Source: Lysobacter sp. MMG2
Lineage (GTDB): Bacteria > Pseudomonadota > Gammaproteobacteria > Xanthomonadales > Xanthomonadaceae
Reading direction: 5' to 3'
Assembly: GCF_016735495.2 (NCBI RefSeq)
Contig: NZ_JAERQY020000002.1
Location: 124,001 to 188,000 of the forward strand
Length of the DNA: 64,000 bases
Position numbers and translations under genes: made by a program. Shown one piece after another: positions 9,241 to 18,724 of this stretch. The notes under the pieces are model-generated. The model ran no database searches and was not told where the DNA came from. It worked only from the letters and a program-made list of their open reading frames with translations. The stretch's first letter is position 1, and every line of letters starts with the position of its first letter.

Positions 9241-10731
9241 TTAATGGGCTGCCGACACCGGGCGTGCGCCCGGCATCGGCAGAACCTTTGCTTCAAAGCT
9301 GTATTCCCACTGGTCGAAGTAGAGGTTTCCCCCTGACCACTCGACCTCGCCGCGTTGCGAATCCACGGTCTCCGACCGCATGTGCTGCTTGGCCGGCACG
9401 AAGTCCGTGCCGTAGTCGTCGTTGAAAGTCAGGCGGTACGCGTCCAGGCCGCCGAGGTAGAACCACTCCACGTCCGGATCGCGCGCGCCTTTGAACTGCC
9501 CGGTCGTCACGTCCATCGGCACCCACCCGTAGGGCTCCAGGTACAGCGCGCCCCAGTCGTGCAGGTTGTCGTAGGTGCCGTCGGAATAGACCACGCCGGA
9601 CTGCCAGCGCGACGGGATGCCGTTCATGCGCAGCAGCGTCATCAGCAGCAGCGTCTGCTGGCCGCAGTCGGCATGGCCGGCGTGCAGCGCGTAATCGCTG
9701 ATGTTGGTGATGGTGGAGTACTCGCGCGCGCCGCCCCAGGGAATGCGGTCGACGGCTTCGAACAGCTTGCGCGCGATGCGGTACGGATTCTTTTCATCGC
9801 CCACGACCTGCTGCGAGAACGCGCGCATCTGGTCGGTGAAGACGATGTGCGGCGGACGCTGTGCCAGGTACGGCGCGAGGTCGGGGCGGTTGGCGACGGC
9901 AACGACCTTGTCCGGATCGATGACGTGGTGTTCGCCGAACACCGTGAGTTCGTAGCTGATCGAGAACGTCGTCGGCTTGCCGGCCACGGCGGGCTGCTCG
10001 AGGTACACCGTGCGCTGCTGCGTCGACTCCGGCGCGATGCGGTGCTTCGCCGGCGTGCTGGACGCGAACCGGATGCCTTCCTGCCGGCCCGGCAGCGCAC
10101 GCGGATACGGAATCCAGGCGCGCACGGTCTCGCCCGCGGGCACAGCGTCCGCATCGACCGTGATGCCCTGCGTCACCCGAACGCGACGCGGCGCGACGCT
10201 CGACGTGCCACTGCGGCGCGCGTCGGCGACGGCTTCGTCGTGGTACGCGTTGGCGTTCTCCATCGGCCCGTCGTTGCGCTGGAACGGCGTGGCGCGGCGC
10301 GCGAGCGCCTCGGGGCTGACGCGGAACAGGTTCGACACCGAGCGATTGAAGTACCAGGGCGTTCCGTCGATGACGAGGTGCTCGAGCTGGTTCGATGCGG
10401 TCCAGCGTGCGAACTCGTCATCGCGCAGGTCCGGAATGGATTCGCGCAGCTTCGCCTTCGCCTGATCCGCGGTGAGCGTGAAGTCCAGTCGGATGCGGCG
10501 CATGCGTTCGCGCTGGAATTCCAGGTCGGCGCGGGTGGCGGCATCCAGGCCGGGCTTGGCGAGTGCCGTATCGATGCGGGTCTGCGCGCCGCTGAAATCG
10601 CCGGCGTCGATCCGCGCGACGATCTCAGGAAGCGGCGACGACGTGGCGGTGATCGCCGCATCCGTGGCGACCATGGCGGCCAGCGCGATGACGGCCGCGG
10701 CCAGGACGTGCCGGGGGCGCGTCCGGGGCAT
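9241..10731 (-). CDS. Secreted transglutaminase-fold (papain-like) protein
   Basis: The protein has 496 residues from the preferred start (MPRTRPRHVLAAAVIALAA, a signal peptide); an upstream ATG at 10773 adds 14 residues. The C-terminal half is a transglutaminase-like domain with the full triad: Cys in HADCGQQ near 356, His in LHDWG near 391 and Asp in PMDVT near 406. Bacterial members are usually proteases or amidases rather than cross-linking enzymes. The N-terminal half is helical and unrecognised. It is the first gene of a two-gene unit with the TonB receptor 26 bases downstream, which suggests it trims or releases the ligand that the receptor imports. That link is inference. Confidence 0.8.
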   Translation of the reverse strand: MPRTRPRHVLAAAVIALAAMVATDAAITATSSPLPEIVARIDAGDFSGAQTRIDTALAKPGLDAATRADLEFQRERMRRIRLDFTLTADQAKAKLRESIPDLRDDEFARWTASNQLEHLVIDGTPWYFNRSVSNLFRVSPEALARRATPFQRNDGPMENANAYHDEAVADARRSGTSSVAPRRVRVTQGITVDADAVPAGETVRAWIPYPRALPGRQEGIRFASSTPAKHRIAPESTQQRTVYLEQPAVAGKPTTFSISYELTVFGEHHVIDPDKVVAVANRPDLAPYLAQRPPHIVFTDQMRAFSQQVVGDEKNPYRIARKLFEAVDRIPWGGAREYSTITNISDYALHAGHADCGQQTLLLMTLLRMNGIPSRWQSGVVYSDGTYDNLHDWGALYLEPYGWVPMDVTTGQFKGARDPDVEWFYLGGLDAYRLTFNDDYGTDFVPAKQHMRSETVDSQRGEVEWSGGNLYFDQWEYSFEAKVLPMPGARPVSAAH

Positions 10732-10806
10732 TGGCGATCGCAGGGAAGACCGAAGACCGTCCACGCATGCCACTCACTGGGCGGCCGTTCTGGGGCCGTT
10801 CATCGC

Positions 10807-10835
10807 TGTGTAACATGGGAGGAGTAGCCGGTCAA
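10807..10835 (-). promoter_or_regulatory. Promoter for the transglutaminase/TonB receptor unit
   Basis: On the minus strand TTGACC (10830-10835) is followed after exactly 17 bases by TACACA (10807-10812), which has TGT just upstream of it. This would start transcription near 10800, about 70 bases before the preferred start codon. The -35 hexamer forms one arm of a palindrome shared with the divergent promoter. Confidence 0.5.
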
Positions 10836-10850
10836 TAATTTATTCTTGAC
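10831..10850. promoter_or_regulatory. Palindrome between divergent promoters, possible operator
   Basis: GTCAA (10831-10835), ten AT-rich bases and TTGAC (10846-10850) form an exact dyad. Each arm is part of a -35 box, one for each direction. The centre is much more AT-rich than the surroundings. A repressor or activator bound here could control both units at once. Confidence 0.4.
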
Positions 10851-10873
10851 TATCGCAACGAAAGAAGTATCTA
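10846..10873 (+). promoter_or_regulatory. Promoter for the muropeptide salvage run
   Basis: TTGACT (10846-10851) is followed after 16 bases by TATCTA (10868-10873). TATTCT at 10872 is an alternative -10 with a longer spacer. The region from here to the preferred NlpC/P60 start at 11055 is a leader of about 180 bases in which I see no separate gene. Confidence 0.45.
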
Positions 10874-11054
10874 TTCTGGCCCGAGCGGCCGCCCTACGTT
10901 CGGGCGGTCATGAGGGGACGCGATGATGGATGACGCTCAGGCCCAGGGCTGCCCGACCGGCAATGGCGCCGCGTTCCCGTCGTTTATGCCGGAACCCGAC
11001 GCCCGCCCTGCGGCTCGCCCCGCCCGCCTCGGGCCGTTCGCGCCAGGACTTCGC

Positions 11055-12455
11055 ATGCGAATTTTTCTTTGCCTTGCCGCCCCACTGCTGTCGCTGGGCC
11101 TGCTTTCGTCCGCGGCCGCCCACGAGCGCGCCTGGACCGTACCCGCCGAGACCGGCGTCGTCGGCGTCGAACGCGCCCAGCTCGATCCGGCCTGGTGGGT
11201 CGCGCGCCAGGCCGAACCGGATCGGGTGATCCTCGACGCCCGGGCGATCGCCGCGCAGAACGCGAAGCTGATGCAGCTCGACCGGAGCATGCACGACCTG
11301 GACGCACTGCCGGCAACGCTGGAGCGCACGCGGGTCGCCGCATGGGTCGACGGCATTTCGAAGCGGCCCACGCGCGCGCTCTACGACGTGCAGGGCCAGC
11401 CCGTCGCGGCGTCGGACCTCGACGCGATCGTCGCCAACGCCAACGCATCGGCGATTCCCGCCTCGCAGCCCACGCGTTTCGGCCTGGTCGTCCATCGCGC
11501 CGACCTGCGCGCATTCCCCACACGCACACGCATGTTCAGTTCGAACGACGATCACGACATCGACCGCTTCCAGGAAAGCGCCCTGTTCCCGGGCGATCCC
11601 GTCGCGATCGTGCACGAAAGCCGCGACGGCCTCTGGTGGTTCGTGGTCAACACACGCTATGCGGCGTGGATCGAGAAGCAGTACGTCGCCGAAGGCCGCG
11701 CGGAGGAGGTGCTCGGTTACGGCCGCAGGACGCCGTTCCGCATCGTCACCGGCGCGCGCGCGACCACCGTCTACACACCCGAGGAGCCGCGCGTCTCCGA
11801 GCTCCAGCTCGACATGGGCGTGCGTGTGCCGGTCCTTGCGGACTGGCCGATGGGCGAGCCGGTCAACGGTCAGCACGCGTATACCGCGCATGTGATCCAG
11901 CTTCCCGTGCGCGACGACGACGGCCGCCTCGCGTTCGCGCCGGCGCTGCTGCCGCGCCGTGAACCGACGTCCGACGCCCCGCTCGCGCTCACGTCGCGGC
12001 ATCTGATCGAACAGGGCTTCAAGTTCCTCGGCGAGCGCTACGGCTGGGGCCACAGCTATAACGCGCGCGATTGCAGCGGCTTCGTTTCCGAGATCTACCG
12101 CAGCATGGGCGTGCAGCTGCCGCGCAACACCAGCGACCAGGCGGTGAGCCCGGCGCTCAACCGCATCGCGTTCAACGAGAAGGACGGCCGCGACAAGCGC
12201 ATGGCCGTGGTGCGCGGGTTGCAGGTGGGCGATCTGGTCTACATCCCGGGCCACGTGATGATGGTGATCGGCGAGGTCGACGGCGAACCGTACGTGATCC
12301 ACGACACCACCGGCCTGAGCTTCGCCGGTGCGGACGGGCGCACGATGCGTGCCAAGACCAACGGCGTGACCGTTTCGCCGCTGACGCCGCTGCTGTTCAA
12401 CGGCACGCAAACCTTCGTCGACCGCATCACCAACATCCAGCGCATCCGGCCGTAA
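11055..12455 (+). CDS. Periplasmic NlpC/P60 endopeptidase with SH3 domains
   Basis: The protein has 466 residues from 11055, where a signal peptide begins (MRIFLCLAAPLLSLG) and AGGA lies 6 bases upstream. A second in-frame ATG at 10923 with GAGGGG upstream would add 44 residues before the signal peptide, which is less sensible. N-terminal SH3-type regions (about 130-300) precede an NlpC/P60 domain with Cys in RDCSGF near 340, His in PGHVMMV near 400 and His in YVIHDT near 416. Such enzymes cut the D-Glu-DAP bond in wall peptides, releasing L-Ala-D-Glu. The next gene is an Ala-Glu epimerase, which would process that product. It is the first gene of the run to 16628. Confidence 0.88.
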   Translation: MRIFLCLAAPLLSLGLLSSAAAHERAWTVPAETGVVGVERAQLDPAWWVARQAEPDRVILDARAIAAQNAKLMQLDRSMHDLDALPATLERTRVAAWVDGISKRPTRALYDVQGQPVAASDLDAIVANANASAIPASQPTRFGLVVHRADLRAFPTRTRMFSSNDDHDIDRFQESALFPGDPVAIVHESRDGLWWFVVNTRYAAWIEKQYVAEGRAEEVLGYGRRTPFRIVTGARATTVYTPEEPRVSELQLDMGVRVPVLADWPMGEPVNGQHAYTAHVIQLPVRDDDGRLAFAPALLPRREPTSDAPLALTSRHLIEQGFKFLGERYGWGHSYNARDCSGFVSEIYRSMGVQLPRNTSDQAVSPALNRIAFNEKDGRDKRMAVVRGLQVGDLVYIPGHVMMVIGEVDGEPYVIHDTTGLSFAGADGRTMRAKTNGVTVSPLTPLLFNGTQTFVDRITNIQRIRP

Positions 12456-12514
12456 TCACGGCGCTGCGCCACATCGAATCCGAATCCCGAAAACCCCACT
12501 TTCGAACCTCCAGA

Positions 12515-13612
12515 ATGAAAATCACCGAAATCCGGTTCGGCATGCTGCGTGTTCCGCTGAAGACACCGTTCAAGACCGCGTTGCGCACGGTCGAGGCGAT
12601 CGAGGACATCGTCGTGGCCGTGCACACCGATACCGGGCACATCGGCTACGGCGAAGCGCCGGCCACCGCGGTCATCACCGGCGACACGCACGGCTCGATC
12701 ATCGAGGCGATCCGCAAGTTCATCGCGCCGCGCCTGATCGGCCAGGAAATCGCCAACCTCAACCGCATCACCCAGCTGATCCAGACCGCGCTGGAGAAGA
12801 ACACCAGCGCGAAAGCGGCGGTGGAAATCGCGGTGTACGACCTGTTCGGCCAGCTCTACGGCGTGCCGCTGTACAAGATGCTCGGCGGCGGCGATCCGGT
12901 GATCACCACCGACATCACCATCTCGGTGGACTACATCGACAAGATGGTCGCCGATTCGATCAGCGCGGTGGACCGCGGCTTCGAATCGCTGAAGATCAAG
13001 GTCGGCAAGGACATCGGCGTCGACGTCGAGCGCGTCAAGGCGATCTATGCCGCCGTGCAGGGCCGCGCCCTGCTCCGCCTGGACGCGAACCAGGGCTGGA
13101 CCGCGAAGCAGGCCGTGCACGCGATCCGCATGCTCGAGGACGCCGGCGTGCGCCTGGAACTGGTCGAGCAGCCGGTGAAAGCGCAGGACCTGGACGGCAT
13201 GAAGTACGTCACCGAACGCGTGCACACGCCGATCATGGCCGACGAGAGCGTGTTCGGCCCGACCGAAGTGATCGACCTGATCAAGATGCGCGCGGCCGAC
13301 ATCATCAACATCAAGCTGATGAAAACCGGTGGATTGTCCAACGCGATCCGCATCGCCGACATCGCCGCGCTTTACGGCGTGGAATGCATGATCGGCTGCA
13401 TGCTGGAAAGCAGCATCAGCGTCGCCGCTGCCGTGCACCTGGCGGTGGCCAAGTCCAACGCGATCACCAAGGTCGACCTGGACGGCCCGTCGTTGAGTGC
13501 GTTCAATCCGGTCGATGGCGGCGTGATCTTCAACGAATCGGAGATCTCGGTGACCGACGCGCCGGGCCTGGGCATCCGCGAGATCCGCGGGCTGGAACTT
13601 CTGCCAGACTGA
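12515..13612 (+). CDS. L-Ala-D/L-Glu dipeptide epimerase, enolase superfamily
   Basis: The protein has 365 residues. It has the muconate lactonizing subgroup layout: the catalytic pair in SLKIKVGKD (KxK), metal ligands in LRLDANQGW, LELVEQPV and IMADESVFG, and the second catalytic lysine in NIKLMKTGG. Family members of this type (YcjG/YkfB) epimerise the Glu of L-Ala-D-Glu from peptidoglycan so that ordinary peptidases can use it. It begins 59 bases after the NlpC/P60 gene, which fits that role. No clear ribosome site precedes the ATG. Other substrates within the dipeptide epimerase group cannot be excluded, but the neighbours favour Ala-Glu. Confidence 0.88.
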   Translation: MKITEIRFGMLRVPLKTPFKTALRTVEAIEDIVVAVHTDTGHIGYGEAPATAVITGDTHGSIIEAIRKFIAPRLIGQEIANLNRITQLIQTALEKNTSAKAAVEIAVYDLFGQLYGVPLYKMLGGGDPVITTDITISVDYIDKMVADSISAVDRGFESLKIKVGKDIGVDVERVKAIYAAVQGRALLRLDANQGWTAKQAVHAIRMLEDAGVRLELVEQPVKAQDLDGMKYVTERVHTPIMADESVFGPTEVIDLIKMRAADIINIKLMKTGGLSNAIRIADIAALYGVECMIGCMLESSISVAAAVHLAVAKSNAITKVDLDGPSLSAFNPVDGGVIFNESEISVTDAPGLGIREIRGLELLPD

Positions 13613-13636
13613 CCGCCCACCGAGTCCGGAGCCCGC

Positions 13637-14488
13637 ATGTCGCCGCTGCTCAAGATCCGCGCCGAACGCGACCAGATGTCGGCCATCGAACGGCGCATCG
13701 GCGACTTCCTGCTGGAGAACGCTCACCTGCTGCGCGACTACTCGTCGCAGCAGCTGGCCAACGCATTGGGGATCAGCCAGTCCAGCGTGGTGAAGTTCAG
13801 CCAGAAGCTAGGTTACAAGGGCTATCCGGATCTGAAGTACTCCATCGGCCAGGCCGTGGCGCGCGGCGACGGTGGCGAGGAAAACGGTACCGCGCGCGAA
13901 GCGCGCATCGAGGACCCCCACGCCGCGCTGGCCGAGAACCTGTGGCACCTGAAGGCACTGGCCGAGGCGCAGACGCGCACGATCAATCCGCCCGAGCGCA
14001 TCGACGCCATTGCCCACGCGGTGCAGCAGGCGGGCAAGGTGTTCATCATTGGCCTGGGCGAGGACGGCATTCCGGCGCGTGCGTTCGCGACGCGGCTGTC
14101 GATGCTGGGCATCCTTACCGTGCACTACGTCGATGCGATCCTGATGCAGTCGGGCGTGTCCACCGCCGCACCGGGCGACGTGCTGCTGGTGTTCTCCGAG
14201 CAGGGCCGGCAGCCGGCGCTGTGCCAGATCAGCCGCCTGTTCCGCGAGCACGGTGGCAAGGTCATCACGGTCACGCGGCACACGCCCAACCCGCTGCGCG
14301 CGCACGGCGACGCGGCGCTGCTGGTGTCCGCGCACGATGAGCGCCGGCATATCGAGCCGCTGCTGTACCAGTCGGCGTTGCAGCACCTGCTCGACCTCAT
14401 CTTCGTCCTGCTGTGCGATGCCAGCGAAGAACGCCGCCTGCAGCTCGACTTCAACTTCGAGCGCATGCAGGATCTGCTCGACCACTGA
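13637..14488 (+). CDS. MurR/RpiR family transcriptional regulator
   Basis: The protein has 283 residues. An N-terminal RpiR-type helix-turn-helix (about 1-77, with LANALGISQSSVVKFSQKLG) is followed by a SIS sugar-isomerase-fold domain (about 120-250, KVFIIGLGEDG and DVLLVFSEQG) that binds phosphosugars. Relatives such as MurR control MurNAc-6-phosphate use. It starts 24 bases after the epimerase with CCGGAG upstream, inside the salvage run, so it probably regulates this run. The inducer would be a wall-derived phosphosugar such as MurNAc-6-P; this is inference. Confidence 0.88.
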   Translation: MSPLLKIRAERDQMSAIERRIGDFLLENAHLLRDYSSQQLANALGISQSSVVKFSQKLGYKGYPDLKYSIGQAVARGDGGEENGTAREARIEDPHAALAENLWHLKALAEAQTRTINPPERIDAIAHAVQQAGKVFIIGLGEDGIPARAFATRLSMLGILTVHYVDAILMQSGVSTAAPGDVLLVFSEQGRQPALCQISRLFREHGGKVITVTRHTPNPLRAHGDAALLVSAHDERRHIEPLLYQSALQHLLDLIFVLLCDASEERRLQLDFNFERMQDLLDH

Positions 14489-14502
14489 TCCGGGATTTGC
14501 GC

Positions 14503-15282
14503 ATGCGCGTCACCGCCGCACTCGTACGAAGCCTCGCTGCCCTGTCGTTCCTCGCGCTGGCCGGCTGCGCCAGCGTTGCGCCGACGCCCACCACGCCGTG
14601 GGACGACGCGCGCCAGCTGGTGATGGTTACCACCGCCGACTGGAACGCGACCACCGGCACGCTGCGGCGTTACGAGCGCGAAGGAGAGCAGTGGCGCGAA
14701 GTGGGTGAAGCGACGCCGATCACGGTGGGACGCAGCGGCGCCGCGTGGGGCATCGGCCTGAATCCCGCGCAGTCCGATGGCCCGCAGAAACAAGAAGGCG
14801 ACGGTCGCGCGCCGGCGGGCGTGTTCCGCATCGGCACGGCGTTCGGTTACGCCGACACCGTCGCGAGCGCGTGGCCTTACGAGGCGATGAGCGCGTCGGA
14901 CTGGTGCATCGACGTCAACGCATCCCCGCTCTACAACCGCATTGTGGACGCGAAGCAGGTCGGCCAGGCGGCCGTGGAAGGCTCCAGCGAACCCATGCGC
15001 CGCGACCTGCACGCAGGCGGCGACGTGCGCTACAAGCTCGGCTTCGTGATCGAACACAACCCCGACAACCGCAGTGGCGCGGGCAGTTGCATCTTCGCCC
15101 ACCTGTGGCGCGCGCCGGGCGAACCCACGGCGGGCTGCACCGCCATGCCCGAGCCGGCGATGCAGGAACTGCTGGCATGGCTCGACCCGCGCCGTAAACC
15201 CGTGTTCGCGTTATTGCCCGATAACGAACTGGAACGACTGCACGACGCCTGGCACCTGCCACGCGCGGCCTCGCGGCGCTGA
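14503..15282 (+). CDS. L,D-transpeptidase (YkuD-like) lipoprotein
   Basis: The protein has 259 residues. It has a lipoprotein signal with lipobox LALAGC near residue 21. The catalytic segment HLWRAPGEPTAGCTAM, with Cys near 212, matches the YkuD/ErfK pattern (HGxx...S/TxGC) in its YafK-like variant. Such enzymes make or trim 3-3 cross-links or attach proteins to the wall. The start at 14503 is 14 bases after the regulator stop and gives the signal peptide. Its place in the salvage run suggests wall remodelling or trimming rather than bulk synthesis. Confidence 0.8.
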   Translation: MRVTAALVRSLAALSFLALAGCASVAPTPTTPWDDARQLVMVTTADWNATTGTLRRYEREGEQWREVGEATPITVGRSGAAWGIGLNPAQSDGPQKQEGDGRAPAGVFRIGTAFGYADTVASAWPYEAMSASDWCIDVNASPLYNRIVDAKQVGQAAVEGSSEPMRRDLHAGGDVRYKLGFVIEHNPDNRSGAGSCIFAHLWRAPGEPTAGCTAMPEPAMQELLAWLDPRRKPVFALLPDNELERLHDAWHLPRAASRR

Positions 15283-15362
15283 GAATACGGCGCCCCTGGC
15301 CTTCCGCTGCGCGACTGCGCGAGGATGGCCACCGAACCACCGACTTTCCCAACGGACACCCG

Positions 15363-16628
15363 ATGTCGACCACCGCCCGCGTACTCCTCGGACTCTTCCT
15401 CGGCGCCGTCATCGGCCTGTTGCTGGCTTGGCTGGATCCCGCGCTGGCCGGCAAAGTGGCCGACTTCGTCGCGCCCATCGGGCGTTTGTGGCTCAACGCG
15501 CTGCAGATGACGGTGGTGCCGCTGGTCGCGGCGCTGGTGGTGATCGGCGTGAACAACGCCACCGATGCCGCCGCGTCCGGACGCACGGCGCGCAAGGCCA
15601 TCGTCACCTTCGTGGTGATCCTTGCCGTCTGCGCTGCGTTCGCCGCGACGCTGGCGCCGATCCTGTTCTCGTTCGTCCCGCGCCAGGAAGGGCTCGCCGA
15701 TTCGTTGCGCGCGGCCACTGCCGGCGCGGCGCAACTGTCGCTGCCCAGCTCGCTGGCGGAATGGTTCGCCGGGATCATCCCCGCCAACGCACTGTCCGCC
15801 GCCGCCTCGAGCGCGATGCTGCCGCTGGTGGTGTTCGCTCTGTTCTTCGGCTTCGCGCTGACGAAGATCGAGGCCGGTCGCCGCGCGCGCGTGCTCGACC
15901 TGGTGCAGGGCATCGCCGACGTGATGATCGTGATCGTGCACTGGGTGCTGTGGATCGCGCCGATCGGCGTGTTCGCGCTGGTGCTGGCGGTGTGCGCGCG
16001 CGTGGGCCACGGCATGATCGGCGCGTTCGGCTGGTACATCGCGATCCTATCTACGATGTATCTGCTGGCGACCGCGCTGATGTACCCCATCGCGGTGATC
16101 GCCGGCCGCGAGCGCCTGCAACGCTTCGCATCGGCAATCGCACCGGCGCAGGTGGTGGCGGCGAGCACGCAGTCCTCGCTGGCCTCGCTGCCGGCGATGA
16201 TCGAATCCTCGCGCGAACGCCTGGGCCACCCGCTCAGCGTGACCTCGCTGGTGCTGCCGATGGCGGTGTCGCTGTTCCGCATCACCAGCCCGATCCAGTA
16301 CCTGGGCGTGGCGGCCTTCATCAGCTGGGCCTACGGCGTGGACCTGACCTTCGCGCAGTGGGCCGCCGCGGCCGCGCTGGCGGTGGTAATCAGCATGGGC
16401 TCGGTGGGTCTGCCCGGGCAGGTCAGCTTCATGGCGACCAACATGCCGGTGACGCAGGCACTGGGGCTGCCGATCGAGCCGCTGGGCCTGCTGCTGGCGC
16501 TGGACACGATTCCGGACGTGTTCGCCACGCTGGGCAACGTGACCGGCGACCTCACGGCGACCACCGTGGTCGCCAAGGGGCAGCACGATCCGGTGGAACC
16601 CGCGCTGGGCGAAGGCGGCGATTCGTAG
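15363..16628 (+). CDS. DAACS-family cation symporter, atypical
   Basis: The protein has 421 residues and about eight membrane segments plus two re-entrant loops. HP1 shows the serine-rich loop STQSSLASLP and HP2 shows SMGSVGLPG, both typical of the glutamate/dicarboxylate symporter family. The last transport helix reads LDTIPDVFATLGNVTGD: the two Asp, the Asn and the final Asp of the family are kept, but the arginine that binds a substrate side-chain carboxylate is Ala. The NMDGT sodium-site motif of helix 7 is also missing (FRITSPIQYLG instead). It ends the salvage run, 80 bases after the L,D-transpeptidase-like gene. Uptake of wall dipeptides or amino acids is a reasonable guess. Confidence 0.85.
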   Translation: MSTTARVLLGLFLGAVIGLLLAWLDPALAGKVADFVAPIGRLWLNALQMTVVPLVAALVVIGVNNATDAAASGRTARKAIVTFVVILAVCAAFAATLAPILFSFVPRQEGLADSLRAATAGAAQLSLPSSLAEWFAGIIPANALSAAASSAMLPLVVFALFFGFALTKIEAGRRARVLDLVQGIADVMIVIVHWVLWIAPIGVFALVLAVCARVGHGMIGAFGWYIAILSTMYLLATALMYPIAVIAGRERLQRFASAIAPAQVVAASTQSSLASLPAMIESSRERLGHPLSVTSLVLPMAVSLFRITSPIQYLGVAAFISWAYGVDLTFAQWAAAAALAVVISMGSVGLPGQVSFMATNMPVTQALGLPIEPLGLLLALDTIPDVFATLGNVTGDLTATTVVAKGQHDPVEPALGEGGDS

Positions 16629-16657
16629 CCCTTCCAACGAACGGGCGAAGGCCCTGC

Positions 16658-16757
16658 CGTCATCCCCGCGCAGGCGGGGATCCAGGCGAGCGCGCCCTCA
16701 CCTTCCGGAGAACGGAAGCACCCGGCCAGCTGGATTCTCGCCTGCGCGGGAATGACG
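16658..16757. repeat. Inverted pair of REP-like elements
   Basis: Left arm CGTCATCCCCGCGCAGGCGG (starting 16658) and right arm (16730-16757) are imperfect inverted copies of about 28 bases, each also able to fold on itself. They surround about 44 unrelated bases between the symporter gene and tRNA-Arg. At least four other copies of this family occur in the window. The rest of 16629-16883 shows no gene. Confidence 0.75.
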
Positions 16758-16883
16758 CCATTGAAACCCGCTGGCCACCGGCACGGGGACGCGCAAACAC
16801 GCACGAAAACGTCGGAATCTGCCCCGCGGCGGCAGCGACCCGGCCCGATTCGCGCGCGTTCATGCGAAAATGCCCGGACTCAT

Positions 16884-16960
16884 GGCCCCGTAGCTCAGCT
16901 GGATAGAGCGTCCCCCTCCTAAGGGGAAGGTCGCACGTTCGAATCGTGTCGGGGCCGCCA
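16884..16960 (+). tRNA. tRNA-Arg, anticodon CCU
   Basis: The 77-base gene includes the encoded CCA. The acceptor stem pairs GGCCCCG (16884-16890) with CGGGGCC (16950-16956), the D arm reads GCTC...GAGC, the anticodon stem is TCCCC/GGGGA around loop CTCCTAA (anticodon CCT), and the T arm contains TTCGAAT. No integrase or partial tRNA copy is nearby, so it is not marking an island here. Confidence 0.95.
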
Positions 16961-17032
16961 ATTCGGCGAACGCAGGAGACCCGTGGCGACCGTGCCGCGC
17001 CTGCTTTCCGCCCGTCCTACAGGAGCACGTCG

Positions 17033-18565
<1,533 letters not shown>

Positions 18566-18567
18566 AG

Positions 18568-18722
18568 TCGGGATTCGTGATTCGGGATTGGGGATTCGTG
18601 AAAGCGGCGCGCGACGTCGTTGACTTGTCCCGTGAAGTCCGGTTCATTCCAATCACGATCACGGGCTCCCAGTTCGACCGAGTTCCCACCGAATCCCGAA
18701 TCTCGAATCCCTAATCCCGAAC
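18568..18722. repeat. Two opposing ATTCGTG/CGAATCC repeat tracts
   Basis: 18568-18600 holds three near-copies of GGGATTCGTG in tandem and 18691-18722 holds the reverse form (GAATCCCGAA and variants), so the two tracts could pair into a long stem. They fill most of the space between the aldehyde dehydrogenase and pyrD. Similar tracts are at 47534-47555 and 53636-53667. Confidence 0.6.
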
Positions 18723-18724
18723 AA

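Noticed and set aside
10923-11054. N-terminal extension of the NlpC/P60 protein from an ATG with a good ribosome site
   Set aside because: It would place 44 residues before a clear signal peptide; the start at 11055 also has AGGA at good spacing. The upstream start could still be used, but it is not preferred.
16884-16960. tRNA-Arg as an integration site of a mobile island
   Set aside because: No integrase, no repeated tRNA 3' end and no shift in composition are visible around it.
18568-18722. ATTCGTG tracts as a CRISPR array
   Set aside because: Units are about 10 bases with no unique spacers and no cas genes.
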